From Paralimibaculum aggregatum (GTDB lineage: Bacteria > Pseudomonadota > Alphaproteobacteria > Rhodobacterales > Rhodobacteraceae): 64,000 bases of DNA. Position numbers and translations under genes: made by a program. How positions within the stretch are numbered: the stretch's first letter is position 1; the number at the start of each line of letters is the position of its first letter. The stretch spans positions 1 through 64,000 of the forward strand of contig NZ_BSYI01000003.1 in NCBI RefSeq assembly GCF_030270585.1, read 5' to 3'. The notes under the pieces were generated by a model that did not search any database, was not told where the DNA came from, and was given only the letters and a program-made list of their open reading frames with translations. Below are positions 34,240 to 44,088 of the stretch, one piece after another.

Positions 34240-34965
34240 ATGGCGATGATCACCCCGGTCAACCTGCCGCTGCAGGAGCCGAAGCTCGGCATCCTCTGCG
34301 GCCTCGAGGACGAGCTGAAGACGCTCGGGGGCTGGCGCCGGCACAAATGGGTGGTGGCGGCGGCCACCGGGGCCAATCCGCGGCGCACCAGCCGCGCCGT
34401 GCTCGGCATGTGGCGCGAGGGCTGCCGGATGCTGCTGTCCTGGGGCGTCGCCGGCGGGCTGGCGGCGGAGCTCGAGCCGGGCGACCTGATCCTGCCCGAC
34501 GGGGTGGTGCTGCCGGACGGCACGGTGCTGCCGCTGGCCTCGAACCTGCTGCCCGAGGCCGGCGCCGGGCCGGACGAGCCGGCGATGCTGATGGCGGGTT
34601 CCGACCGGATGGTGCTGCGCGCGGCCGACAAGGCGGCGCTGCTGGCCGCGACCGGTGCCGTGGCGGTGGACATGGAGACCCATCTCGTGGCCAGGGCCGC
34701 CGAGGAGGCCGCCTATCCGGCGATCGCGATCCGCGCCATCGCCGATCCGGCGGGGCTCGACCTGCCGGCGTTCCTCGAGGGCGCGGTGGGCAGCGACGGC
34801 ACCCCTCGGATCGGCGCGGTGCTGGCCGGGCTCGCCGGCAGGCCGGCGGCGCTGCCGACGCTGCTGAAGCTGCGGCGGGCCTACCGGAGCGGGCTCGATG
34901 CGCTCGACGAGGCGGCGCGCAGCGACACCATCGGCCGGCTGCTGGAGGCGGTGCCGCGGATCTGA
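34240..34965 (+). CDS. hpnG: adenosylhopane nucleosidase-type phosphorylase
   Basis: A 241-residue nucleoside phosphorylase-fold protein. It begins near LGILCGLEDELKTL, and has the core SWGVAGGLAAELEPGDLILPD and the active-site AVDMETHLVARAAEE. HpnG removes adenine from adenosylhopane on the way to ribosylhopane/bacteriohopanetetrol. The ATG is chosen because GGGAGGG lies 6-12 nt upstream. It follows shc after the inverted repeat. The enzyme that makes adenosylhopane (HpnH) is not in this window. Confidence 0.9.
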   Translation: MAMITPVNLPLQEPKLGILCGLEDELKTLGGWRRHKWVVAAATGANPRRTSRAVLGMWREGCRMLLSWGVAGGLAAELEPGDLILPDGVVLPDGTVLPLASNLLPEAGAGPDEPAMLMAGSDRMVLRAADKAALLAATGAVAVDMETHLVARAAEEAAYPAIAIRAIADPAGLDLPAFLEGAVGSDGTPRIGAVLAGLAGRPAALPTLLKLRRAYRSGLDALDEAARSDTIGRLLEAVPRI

Positions 34966-35074
34966 GGCGCGGCGCCGGGCGCCGGCGGCGCGCCGGGGCC
35001 GCCGCCCGGAAATTGTCATCCGAAACCGTGTCAACCGCCTTGCCCCCGGCGGGCAGGTGAATAGGATCGGGAGC

Positions 35075-36544
35075 ATGAAGATCCGGACCCCTTCTCCCGA
35101 TGCCATCAGCCATCTGCACGCCCTGATCGGCGAGGCCGGCCCGCCGGCCGACGGCGTCGCGCCGCGCTATCTCGCCGAGCCGCGCGACCGCTATCACGGC
35201 CGGGCGGCCACGGTGCTGCGCCCGCGCGACACCGGCGAGGTGGCGGCGATCGTCGGCTATTGCCAGGGCGCCGGGATCGGGGTCATCCCCTACAGCGGCG
35301 GCACCGGGCTGGTCGGCGGCCAGCTGGTGGAGGACGGCCCGCTGCCGGTGATCCTCTCGCTCGAGCGCATGGACCGGATCCGCAGCGTCAGCGCCGAGGA
35401 CAACGCGATGGTCGTCGAGGCCGGCGCGATCCTCGCCGATGTGCAGGCGGCGGCGGCCGAGGCGAACCGGCTGTTTCCGCTCTCGCTGGCGGCGGAGGGC
35501 TCGGCCCGCATCGGCGGCAACCTCGCGACCAATGCCGGCGGCGTGCAGGTGCTGCGCTATGGCACCGCGCGCGAGCTCTGCCTCGGCATCGAGGCGGTGC
35601 TGCCGGACGGCTCGGTCCATCACGGGCTGAAGCTGCTGCGCAAGGACAACACCGGCTATGACCTGCGCCACCTGCTGATCGGCGCCGAGGGTACGCTCGG
35701 GGTGATCACCGCGGCGGCGCTCAAGCTGTTCCCGCGGCCGGCGGAGACGCTGACGGCGATGATCGCGGTGCCCGATCCGGCGGCGGCGGTGGCGCTGCTC
35801 GGGCGGCTGCGCGACCGGCTCGGCGACGGCATCTCGGGCTTCGAGCTGATCGGGCGCCTCGGGCTCCGCTTCCTGGCCGAGCATTTCCCCGAGCGGCGCG
35901 ATCCGCTGGAGAGCGACCCGGAATGGCGCGTGCTGATGGAGATCGGCGCGCCGCCGGAGACCGGGCTGGCGGCGCGGGCGGAGGCGGCGCTGGCCGAGGC
36001 CTTCGAGGCCGGGCTCGCCACCGATGGGGTGCTGGCGAGCTCGCAGGCGCAGGCGCAGGCGATGTGGGCGATTCGCGAGACCATCCCGGAGGCCAACCGC
36101 CTCGTCGGCGCCATCGCCAGCCACGACATCGCGGTGCCGATCGGCAGCATCGCGGAGTTCATCGAGCGCGGGCGCGCGGCGATCGCCGCCGTCGATCCGG
36201 CGCTGCGGATCAACTGCTTCGGCCATATCGGCGACGGCAACCTGCACTACAACCTGTTCCCGCCGGAGGGCGCGACCAAGGCCGATTTCGTCCACCGGCG
36301 CGAGGCCGGCACGGCGGCGCTGCACGAGCTGGCGGTGTCGCTCGGCGGCACCTATTCGGCGGAGCACGGCATCGGGCGCGCCAAGCTGGCGGATCTGCAG
36401 CGCTTCGGCGATCCGGCGAAGCTGGCGGCGATGCGCGCGATCAAGCAGGCGCTCGACCCGGCCGGCGTGATGAACCCCGGCGCGGTGCTGCCTGCGGCGG
36501 TTCCGGACGCGCCGGCCGAGGCCGGCGGCGCGGCGGCCGGGTGA
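35075..36544 (+). CDS. FAD-binding oxidase, GlcD/D-lactate dehydrogenase-like
   Basis: A 489-residue VAO-type flavoprotein. The FAD_binding_4 domain carries VIPYSGGTGLVGGQLV and SLAAEGSARIGGNLATNAGG. The C-terminal oxidase domain has the metal-binding FGHIGDGNLHYN and a GGTYSAEHGIGRAK signature. It would oxidise a D-2-hydroxyacid (glycolate, D-lactate or D-2-hydroxyglutarate) to the 2-oxoacid, giving electrons to an unknown acceptor. The ATG at 35075 follows GGGAG and matches the family start; the frame is open upstream. It is 109 nt after hpnG and probably independent of hopanoids. Confidence 0.88.
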   Translation: MKIRTPSPDAISHLHALIGEAGPPADGVAPRYLAEPRDRYHGRAATVLRPRDTGEVAAIVGYCQGAGIGVIPYSGGTGLVGGQLVEDGPLPVILSLERMDRIRSVSAEDNAMVVEAGAILADVQAAAAEANRLFPLSLAAEGSARIGGNLATNAGGVQVLRYGTARELCLGIEAVLPDGSVHHGLKLLRKDNTGYDLRHLLIGAEGTLGVITAAALKLFPRPAETLTAMIAVPDPAAAVALLGRLRDRLGDGISGFELIGRLGLRFLAEHFPERRDPLESDPEWRVLMEIGAPPETGLAARAEAALAEAFEAGLATDGVLASSQAQAQAMWAIRETIPEANRLVGAIASHDIAVPIGSIAEFIERGRAAIAAVDPALRINCFGHIGDGNLHYNLFPPEGATKADFVHRREAGTAALHELAVSLGGTYSAEHGIGRAKLADLQRFGDPAKLAAMRAIKQALDPAGVMNPGAVLPAAVPDAPAEAGGAAAG

Positions 36545-36704
36545 GCCGCCGCGACGGGCATTCCGGAGCATGTGTCACGCTCCCCGCCGGGCCGTCGCGG
36601 CAGGGGCCGCTGCGGCACGGGGCGGAAGGCGCGGCAGGGCAGGGGTCACCCGTCATGGCCGCCGGGGGCCGGCGGCGTGCGGGGCGGCCTGCGCTGGCGG
36701 GGGG

Positions 36705-36911
36705 TCAGATCGCGCGGATGTCGTCCGCCATCGGCCGGCCGTCTCGGCCGGAGCGGATCTCGAAGGCGACCTTCTGGTTGTCCTTCAACCCCTCGAGGCC
36801 GGCGGCACGGACGGCAGTGATGTGCACGAAGACGTCCTTGCCTCCCTCGTCGGGCGCGATGAAGCCGTAGCCTTTCTCGGAGTTGAACCACTTGACGGTT
36901 CCGGTGGCCAT
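36705..36911 (-). CDS. cold-shock domain protein
   Basis: A 68-residue CspA-family RNA chaperone. RNP1 (KGYGFI) and RNP2 (VFVHI) are intact, preceded by GTVKWFNSEK. It binds single-stranded RNA and DNA and melts RNA structure. The leader is long, about 145 nt if the promoter at 37062-37090 is used, and lower in GC than its surroundings, as in cold-regulated csp genes. It is divergent from miaA. Whether it is cold-induced cannot be read from sequence. Confidence 0.95.
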   Translation of the reverse strand: MATGTVKWFNSEKGYGFIAPDEGGKDVFVHITAVRAAGLEGLKDNQKVAFEIRSGRDGRPMADDIRAI

Positions 36912-37061
36912 GTCGTCAGTCCTTTGTCACTACGGGCGGTGCGCCCAGTCTCTGTATAGACGCGCCCTCACGGCGGACGGAATTTTCAGGCACCACCCCG
37001 GCCCTCGGCGGGCCCGGAGACGTAGACTTGAAGGCCAATCCTTGCGAGCGAACGCAGCCCT

Positions 37062-37090
37062 TAAATACGCGATTCCCCCTTTCAAAGCAA
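37062..37090 (-). promoter_or_regulatory. candidate promoter of the cold-shock gene
   Basis: On the minus strand TTGCTT (37085-37090) and TATTTA (37062-37067) are 17 nt apart. Transcription would begin near 37055 and give a long untranslated leader before the csp ATG at 36911. The surrounding AT content is the highest in this part of the window. Confidence 0.5.
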
Positions 37091-37139
37091 CGAAAGTGGT
37101 GCCAGGCGCGGCGCATCTTCCCCGGCGGCAGTCTGCCCG

Positions 37140-38096
37140 ATGTCCCTGAGAAATAGAGCAGACGCGAGCGATCCGCCGATCCGGCCGGTGCTGGTCGCGG
37201 GGCCGACCGCCTCGGGCAAGTCGGCGCTCGCGCTGGCGCTGGCCGAGCGCTGCGGCGGCGTGGTGGTGAATGCCGACAGCCAGCAGATCTACGATGCCTG
37301 GCGGGTGCTCTCGGCCCGGCCGACGCCGGCGGAGGAGGCCCGCGCGCCGCACCGGCTCTATGGCCATGTCGGGCTCGAGACGAGCTTTTCGGTCGGCGCC
37401 TGGCTGCGCGATCTGGCGCCGGTGCTGGCGGCGGCGCGGGCGGCCGGGCAGCGCCCGGTGATCGTCGGCGGCACCGGGCTCTACTTCAAGGCGCTGACCG
37501 AGGGCATCGCGCCGATCCCGGAGGTGCCGCCGGAGGTCCGCGCCGCGGCCGAGGCGCGGCTGGAGCGGCTCGGCCTCGCGGGCTTCGCCGCCGAGCTTGC
37601 GGCGCGCGATCCGGAGACCGCCGCGACCCTCGATCGGGAGAACCCGATGCGGGTGCTGCGCGCCTCGGAGGTGCTGGACCACACCGGCACCGGGCTCGCC
37701 GAATGGCGCCGCCGCACCGCGCCGCCGCTGCTGCCGCTGGCGGCCTGTACGGCGGCGGCGCTGGCCCCGCCGCGGGACTGGCTCTATGCCCGCTGCGAGG
37801 CGCGCTTCGAGGCGATGCTGGCGGCCGGCGCGCTCGAGGAGGTGCGCCGGGTGCAGGCGCTCGGCCTGCCCGCCGCGGCGCCGGGGCTGAAGGCGGTGGG
37901 GGCGCCGGAGCTGATGGCGCATCTCTCCGGCGCGCTGACGCTGGAGGAGGCCGCCGGTGCCGCCAAGACCGCAACGCGCCGCTATGCCAAGCGCCAGCTC
38001 ACCTGGGTGCGCAACCAGATGGCCGCCTGGCGCCGCATCGAGGCGTCGCTGACCGGGGCGCGGATCGAGGCGCTGGCGGCGGAACTCGCCGGCTGA
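37140..38096 (+). CDS. miaA: tRNA dimethylallyltransferase
   Basis: A 318-residue enzyme adding a dimethylallyl group to A37 of tRNAs reading UNN codons. The P-loop GPTASGKS is at 22-29; VNADSQQIYDAWRVLSARPT, PVIVGGTGLYFKALTEGI and the C-terminal TRRYAKRQLTWVRNQ are all present. Its isoprenoid donor is shared with the hopanoid branch. It is divergent from the cold-shock gene. Length is normal. Confidence 0.95.
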   Translation: MSLRNRADASDPPIRPVLVAGPTASGKSALALALAERCGGVVVNADSQQIYDAWRVLSARPTPAEEARAPHRLYGHVGLETSFSVGAWLRDLAPVLAAARAAGQRPVIVGGTGLYFKALTEGIAPIPEVPPEVRAAAEARLERLGLAGFAAELAARDPETAATLDRENPMRVLRASEVLDHTGTGLAEWRRRTAPPLLPLAACTAAALAPPRDWLYARCEARFEAMLAAGALEEVRRVQALGLPAAAPGLKAVGAPELMAHLSGALTLEEAAGAAKTATRRYAKRQLTWVRNQMAAWRRIEASLTGARIEALAAELAG

Positions 38097-38162
38097 CTGG
38101 CGGAACCGGGCCTCCGCGCCATATCGCAGGCTGGGTTCGCCCCAAGCTGCCGAGGTGCCGAG

Positions 38163-38264
38163 ATGACCGATCCGACGCTCCAACCCCGCCACCTGCCCTG
38201 GGAGGGCCTGCGCGGCTTCGCCGCCTTCGCCGGCCTCGCGGTGCTGCTGCTGCTGCGCCTCTGA
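38163..38264 (+). CDS. small hydrophobic protein, 33 residues
   Basis: A short open frame, MTDPTLQPRHLPWEGLRGF followed by a hydrophobic stretch of Ala, Phe, Leu and Val (about 19-33). A weak GAGGTG lies 8 nt upstream. It would be a single-pass membrane peptide with a cytoplasmic N terminus. It lies between miaA and the lipoprotein gene. No family is recognised; the call depends on the start signal and the hydrophobic pattern. Confidence 0.4.
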   Translation: MTDPTLQPRHLPWEGLRGFAAFAGLAVLLLLRL

Positions 38265-38364
38265 CCGGCGCCCGCCGCCCCGCATCCGGCCCGCCCCGCA
38301 CTTGACCGCCGGCCGTGCGCGCCCGATGCTGGGCAGCACGCATCAGCGACAGGGAGGCGGCGCC

Positions 38365-38967
38365 ATGACCGGACGGACCGGCGGGATCGCGACCCGCGCC
38401 CGCTTGCTCCCAATGATGCTCCCCGCGCTGGCCCTCGCCGGCTGCATGGCGGGCACCGACCCGGATGCGCCGGAACAGCCGCCGCTGGAGACCGTCTCGC
38501 TCGACTGGCAGGTGACGCCCTATGGCGCCTGCGTGGCGACGCCGCCGCCGGTGGCCTATCGCCCGGCGCCGGCCTGCGACCCGGTGGCGACGCTGCCGGG
38601 CTACATCTTCCTCGGCATCCCCTATCTCGGCGCGGCGCTCAGCGTCGGGCAGGCGGCGGCGGTGGCCGATGCCTCGGCCTGCCAGGGCGAGGCCGCCTCG
38701 GCCGCGATCCACAACCGCCGGGTGGCGACGCTGCTGGCCCAGCAATGCATGGAGCCCGGCGATGTCAGCGCGATGCAGGCGGTGCTGGCGCGGCTCGGCC
38801 TGCTCAGGGGCTCCGCCACCGGGGTGCTCGACGACCGCACCTATCGCGCCATGCAGGGCTGGTCCGCCGGCGGCGACGGCAGCGTCGAGCTCGCCCCCAC
38901 CAAGGAATTCGCAGCCCGGGTGATCGCCTCGGCCGAGCCCGGCCCGCCGGCCCGCGTGCTGCGCTGA
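38365..38967 (+). CDS. lipoprotein with a peptidoglycan-binding-like C-terminal segment
   Basis: A 200-residue protein with a lipoprotein signal (LALAGC, lipidated Cys at about 28). A Pro-rich and Cys-containing middle part follows, then a helical C-terminal region. The stretch MQAVLARLGLLRGSATGVLDDRTYRAMQGW recalls a PG_binding_1 repeat. The ATG follows AGGGAGG by 7 nt. It would sit in the inner or outer membrane facing the periplasm. No specific function is recognised. Confidence 0.65.
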   Translation: MTGRTGGIATRARLLPMMLPALALAGCMAGTDPDAPEQPPLETVSLDWQVTPYGACVATPPPVAYRPAPACDPVATLPGYIFLGIPYLGAALSVGQAAAVADASACQGEAASAAIHNRRVATLLAQQCMEPGDVSAMQAVLARLGLLRGSATGVLDDRTYRAMQGWSAGGDGSVELAPTKEFAARVIASAEPGPPARVLR

Positions 38968-39013
38968 GGGCCGTCCGGCCCGCCATTGCAAACCACAACG
39001 ACAGGAGACGACC

Positions 39014-39817
39014 ATGGCGCGCTTCGAGCGATTGCTGATCACGGGGGCTGCCGGCGCGCTCGGCTCGGTGCTGCGGGAGGGGCTGGCACCGCTGGCCACC
39101 ACGCTGCGGCTGACCGACCGGGCGGACCTGGCCGCGGCCGGCCCGCACGAGGAGGTGATGCCGGCCGAGCTCGGCGATTTCGACCGGATCATGGAGGTGG
39201 TCGCGGGCTGCGACGCGGTGGTGCATTTCGGCGCCGCGCCGGTGGAGCGGCCCTGGGAGGAGATCCTCGAGAGCTCGATCAAGGGCGGCTACAACGTCTA
39301 CGAGGCGGCCCGGCGCCACGGCGTGAAGCGCATCGTCTATGCCAGCTCGATCCACGCCGTCGGCTATGTCCGCCGCGAGGAGGGCGCCGACACCGACACG
39401 CCGCACCGGCCGGACACGCTCTACGGCGTCTCGAAATGCTTCGTCGAGGATCTGGCGAAGATGTACTGGCACAAGTTCGGCATCGAATCGGCGCTGCTCA
39501 GGATCAACTCCTGCTTCCCCGAGCCCGTGGACCGGCGCCACCTCGCGACCTGGATGAGCCACCGCGACCTCGTGCAGCTGGTGACCCGCTGCCTGACGGC
39601 GGAAAGCATCGGGCACACGGTGGTCTACGGCATCTCCGACAATCGCGAGCGCTTCTTCTCCAACGAGAAGGTGCGCCATCTCGGCTATGTGCCGCAGGAC
39701 AGCGCCGAGGTGCACCGGGCGCGGGTCGAGGCGGCCTGCGCGCCGGGCGACCCGGCCGATCCGGCGGTGGCCTTCGCCGGCGGCGTCTTCTGCACCATGG
39801 GCCATCCGGACGACTGA
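39014..39817 (+). CDS. udh: uronate dehydrogenase
   Basis: A 267-residue extended short-chain dehydrogenase oxidising galacturonate or glucuronate to the aldarolactone with NAD+. The motifs are LLITGAAGALGSVLRE, VVHFGAAPVERPWEEIL, IVYASSIHAVGY and the catalytic YGVSKCFVEDLAKMYWHKFG. INSCFPEPVDRRHLATWMSH follows and closely resembles known bacterial uronate dehydrogenases. AGGAG precedes the ATG by 8 nt. No other uronate genes are beside it, so its pathway partners must be elsewhere. Confidence 0.87.
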   Translation: MARFERLLITGAAGALGSVLREGLAPLATTLRLTDRADLAAAGPHEEVMPAELGDFDRIMEVVAGCDAVVHFGAAPVERPWEEILESSIKGGYNVYEAARRHGVKRIVYASSIHAVGYVRREEGADTDTPHRPDTLYGVSKCFVEDLAKMYWHKFGIESALLRINSCFPEPVDRRHLATWMSHRDLVQLVTRCLTAESIGHTVVYGISDNRERFFSNEKVRHLGYVPQDSAEVHRARVEAACAPGDPADPAVAFAGGVFCTMGHPDD

Positions 39818-40039
39818 GCGCCGGGCCGGCCAGCCGGCAGGGCGGGGTGCCAGCCGGCCGGGCGGGGCGCCGGGCGGGGGCCGCGGGCCGCCCGCCCGGC
39901 GCCGTCGCGATGCCGAACCGATGCCGGATCGATACCGAATCCCCATGCCCCGGCCCGGCTTCGGCGGAGGATCTTGCGCGCACCCGGCCCCGGGCCTCAG
40001 AAAATGTCGCCGGGCACCGGATTGTCGCAGCGCAGCGGG

Positions 40040-40068
40040 TTGACCGGCGGCGCCGCTGGGGCTATCGA
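40040..40068 (+). promoter_or_regulatory. candidate promoter of the ilv leader and ilvB
   Basis: TTGACC (40040-40045) and TATCGA (40063-40068) are 17 nt apart. Transcription would start near 40075, about 19 nt before the leader-peptide ATG. It is placed exactly where an attenuator transcript should begin. Confidence 0.5.
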
Positions 40069-40093
40069 GATGCTGCACACGGAAGGGCGAACG

Positions 40094-40144
40094 ATGGCAC
40101 TCCTTATTATCGTAGGACAGGCGCGCGGGCACCGGGAGGGCTGA
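40094..40144 (+). CDS. ilv operon leader peptide
   Basis: A 16-residue peptide, MALLIIVGQARGHREG, with the run Leu-Leu-Ile-Ile-Val, all three products of the pathway. GGAAGGG lies 7 nt upstream of the ATG. Its codons include CTC, CTT, ATT, ATC and GTA. Ribosome stalling here when Leu-, Ile- or Val-tRNA is scarce would alter folding of the following RNA. GGAGGG at the end of the peptide can pair with CCCTCC just after its stop, and the GCGCGCGGGCAC region can pair with GTGCGCGCGC ahead of the terminator. This is the standard layout of a transcription attenuator upstream of ilvB. Confidence 0.8.
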   Translation: MALLIIVGQARGHREG

Positions 40145-40169
40145 ACCCTCCACGGAATGTGCGCGCGCG

Positions 40170-40193
40170 AGGGGCCCCGTCGGCCCCTTTTTT
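40170..40193 (+). terminator. attenuator terminator upstream of ilvB
   Basis: AGGGGCC (40170-40176) pairs with GGCCCCT (40182-40188) around a 5-nt loop and is followed by a run of six T (40188-40193). It lies between the leader peptide and ilvB, so it acts as the regulated terminator. Leader position, pathway-specific codons and an intrinsic terminator together support attenuation. Confidence 0.85.
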
Positions 40194-40283
40194 GTTGCGC
40201 GGCTCCCGGATGGGCCGCGCCAGTCCCCGGAGACCCGGCCCCCTCCCGAGACCACGAACCGGCCAGCCGAACGGAGAGAGACC

Positions 40284-42059
<1,776 letters not shown>

Positions 42060-42130
42060 GGCGGGGGCCGTGGGCGCGCCTCTGCCAGCTTCGGGCGGGT
42101 GCGCCGCGGCCTGTCACCGGACCGGCGGCC

Positions 42131-43381
42131 ATGAGCGCTGAACAGGCGCATGGCGCGCTCGCCGCCGCGGCCGGGGATGCCCGGCTGGCGGCGCTGGCGA
42201 CGCCGGGGGTGAAGCGGCTGGCGCGGATCGTCCCAATGGCGGTGGGCGCGGTGCTGCTCGGCTATGCGGTGCTGGTGCTGCGGGCGCTGGCCGATCCCGA
42301 GGCGCCGGGGCTCGCCTTCGACTTCGCGGTGTTCTGGGCGGCGGGCGGCTTCGCCGCCGAGGGCCGGCCGCTGCTCGCCTTCGATCAGGCGGCGCTGGTG
42401 GCGCGGATCGGCGCCGACCCGACGGGCTGGCTGCCCTGGACCTCGCCGCCGGGCTTCCTCGCGCTGCTGACGCCGCTCGGCCTGCTGCCGCTCGGCCCGG
42501 CCTGGCTGGCCTTCCTGGCGGCCTCGCTCGGGGCGCTGGCGCTGGCGCTGCGGCCGCTGATGCGCGGGGCGCCGGGGCTGCTGCCGGCCTGCCTGCTGGC
42601 GCCGGCCTGCCTGCCGGCGCTGATGATGGGGCAGGCGAGCCTGCTCTGGCTGGCCGGGCTGCTGGCGGGTCTCGCGGCGCTGCTGCGCGGGCGGGCGGTG
42701 CTGGCCGGCGTGCTGATCGGCTGCCTTACGCTGAAGCCGCAGCTCGGGCTGCTGATCCCGGTGGCGCTGCTCGCCGCCGGGGCCTGGACGACGATCCTCG
42801 CCGCCACGGTCACCGCGCTGCTGCTCGCCGGGCTGCCGTTGCTGGGCTTCGGCGCCGGCTACTGGCCGCTGCTGGCCGAGCGCCTCGCCGAGCACTACGC
42901 GGCGATCACCGATGCCGCCCCGCGGCTGACCCGGATGGCCAGCCCCTACGTGCTGATGCGGGCGGGCGGGCTGGCACACCTGCCGGCGATCGCGGCGCAA
43001 TGGGGGCTGACGGCGCTGGCGGCGCTCGCGGTCTGGAGCGCCTGGCGCCGGCCCGGCCTCGCGCCCGACCTGCGGGCGGCGCTGCTCTGCGCCGCGATCC
43101 CGGTGGCGACGCCGTATCTCTGGCACTACGACGCGGCGCTGGCGCTCGGCACCGCGCTCTTCCTGGCCCGCGCCGGGTTCGCCGCCGAGGGGCTCTGGGC
43201 GCGCGCCGCGCTGCTGCTGCTCTGGGCCGGGCCGGGGCTTGCGGTGGCGCTGGCCCTGCTGACCCCGGCGGGGCCCTGGATCACCCGCGCGGTGACCGGG
43301 CCGGTGCTGCTGCTCGGCTTCGCGCTGGCCGCCCGGGCCGCGCTGGCCCGCGGCCCCGCGCCCGCCGGGCCGCCGCCCTGA
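42131..43381 (+). CDS. GT87 (DUF2029)-type membrane glycosyltransferase
   Basis: A 416-residue polytopic membrane protein with about nine to ten hydrophobic segments. The early periplasmic loop contains DFAVFWAAGGFAAEGRPLLAFD, with the acidic residue expected of GT-C enzymes, and WTSPPGFLALLTPLGLLPLGPAW. KPQLGLLIPVALLAAG is typical of the GT87 alpha-mannosyltransferase group. It would transfer a sugar from a polyprenyl-phosphate donor. It lies between ilvB and ilvN although its role is unrelated. The exact acceptor is unknown. Confidence 0.75.
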   Translation: MSAEQAHGALAAAAGDARLAALATPGVKRLARIVPMAVGAVLLGYAVLVLRALADPEAPGLAFDFAVFWAAGGFAAEGRPLLAFDQAALVARIGADPTGWLPWTSPPGFLALLTPLGLLPLGPAWLAFLAASLGALALALRPLMRGAPGLLPACLLAPACLPALMMGQASLLWLAGLLAGLAALLRGRAVLAGVLIGCLTLKPQLGLLIPVALLAAGAWTTILAATVTALLLAGLPLLGFGAGYWPLLAERLAEHYAAITDAAPRLTRMASPYVLMRAGGLAHLPAIAAQWGLTALAALAVWSAWRRPGLAPDLRAALLCAAIPVATPYLWHYDAALALGTALFLARAGFAAEGLWARAALLLLWAGPGLAVALALLTPAGPWITRAVTGPVLLLGFALAARAALARGPAPAGPPP

Positions 43382-43508
43382 CCGCCCCGACCACTGCCCC
43401 GACGGCGCCCTGACTGCCGCCCCCACCGCCCCACCGCCCGGCCCCGCCGGGACTTGCCAAGCCCTCCCGATCCCCGATACCACCGACGCGAAACCGAAGG
43501 ACAGCACC

Positions 43509-44087
43509 ATGTCTCCACTCGCCATCAAGCCCGGCACCTCGCGGATGAGCGCCTACAACCTGCGCTCCACGCTCCCCGACCGCGAGGAGCGCCACACCCT
43601 CACCGTGCTGGTCGACAACGAGCCGGGCGTGCTGGCGCGCGTGATCGGCCTGTTCTCGGGCCGCGGCTACAACATCGAGAGCCTCACGGTGGCCGAGACC
43701 GACCACAAGGGCCACCGCTCGCGGATCACCATCGTCACCACCGGCACGCCCGCGGTGATCGACCAGATCCATGCCCAGCTCGAGCGCATGGTGCCGGTGC
43801 ACGGGGTCTCCGACCTTACCGTCGAGGCGCCGCATATCGAGCGCGAGCTGGCGCTGATCAAGGTCGCCTCGCAGGGCGAGTCCCGCGTCGAGGCGCTGCG
43901 CATGGCCGATCTGGTCGGCGCGCGCGTGGTCGACGTGACGCTCGAGAGCTTCGTCTTCGAGATCGCCGCCACCCAGGCCGACATCGACGATTTCGCGGAG
44001 CTGATGCGCCCGCTCGGCCTCGTGGAGATCGCGCGCACCGGCGTTGCCGCGATGCGCCGGGGGCCGGCCGGGGAAGGCGAGGACTGA
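43509..44087 (+). CDS. ilvN: acetolactate synthase small (regulatory) subunit
   Basis: A 192-residue regulatory subunit. The N-terminal ACT domain is HTLTVLVDNEPGVLARVIGLFSGRGYNIESLTVAETD, which binds valine for feedback control. The C-terminal ALS_ss_C domain is ELALIKVASQGESRVEALRMADLVGARVVDVT. Length is slightly above the 160-180 usual because of a short N-terminal tail. GAAGGACAGC precedes the ATG. It is followed directly by a lipoprotein gene and then ilvC. Confidence 0.95.
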   Translation: MSPLAIKPGTSRMSAYNLRSTLPDREERHTLTVLVDNEPGVLARVIGLFSGRGYNIESLTVAETDHKGHRSRITIVTTGTPAVIDQIHAQLERMVPVHGVSDLTVEAPHIERELALIKVASQGESRVEALRMADLVGARVVDVTLESFVFEIAATQADIDDFAELMRPLGLVEIARTGVAAMRRGPAGEGED

Positions 44088-44088
44088 G

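Noticed and set aside
30726-34673. 1,315-codon open frame on the minus strand opposite hpnE and shc
   Set aside because: Its translation is His/Arg/Gln/Pro-rich and mirrors the codon bias of the plus-strand hopanoid genes, which have intact motifs. It is a shadow frame of high-GC DNA.
39818-39950. GC-rich short repeats downstream of uronate dehydrogenase
   Set aside because: Copies are few and imperfect and could be chance in this composition; not related to either long array.
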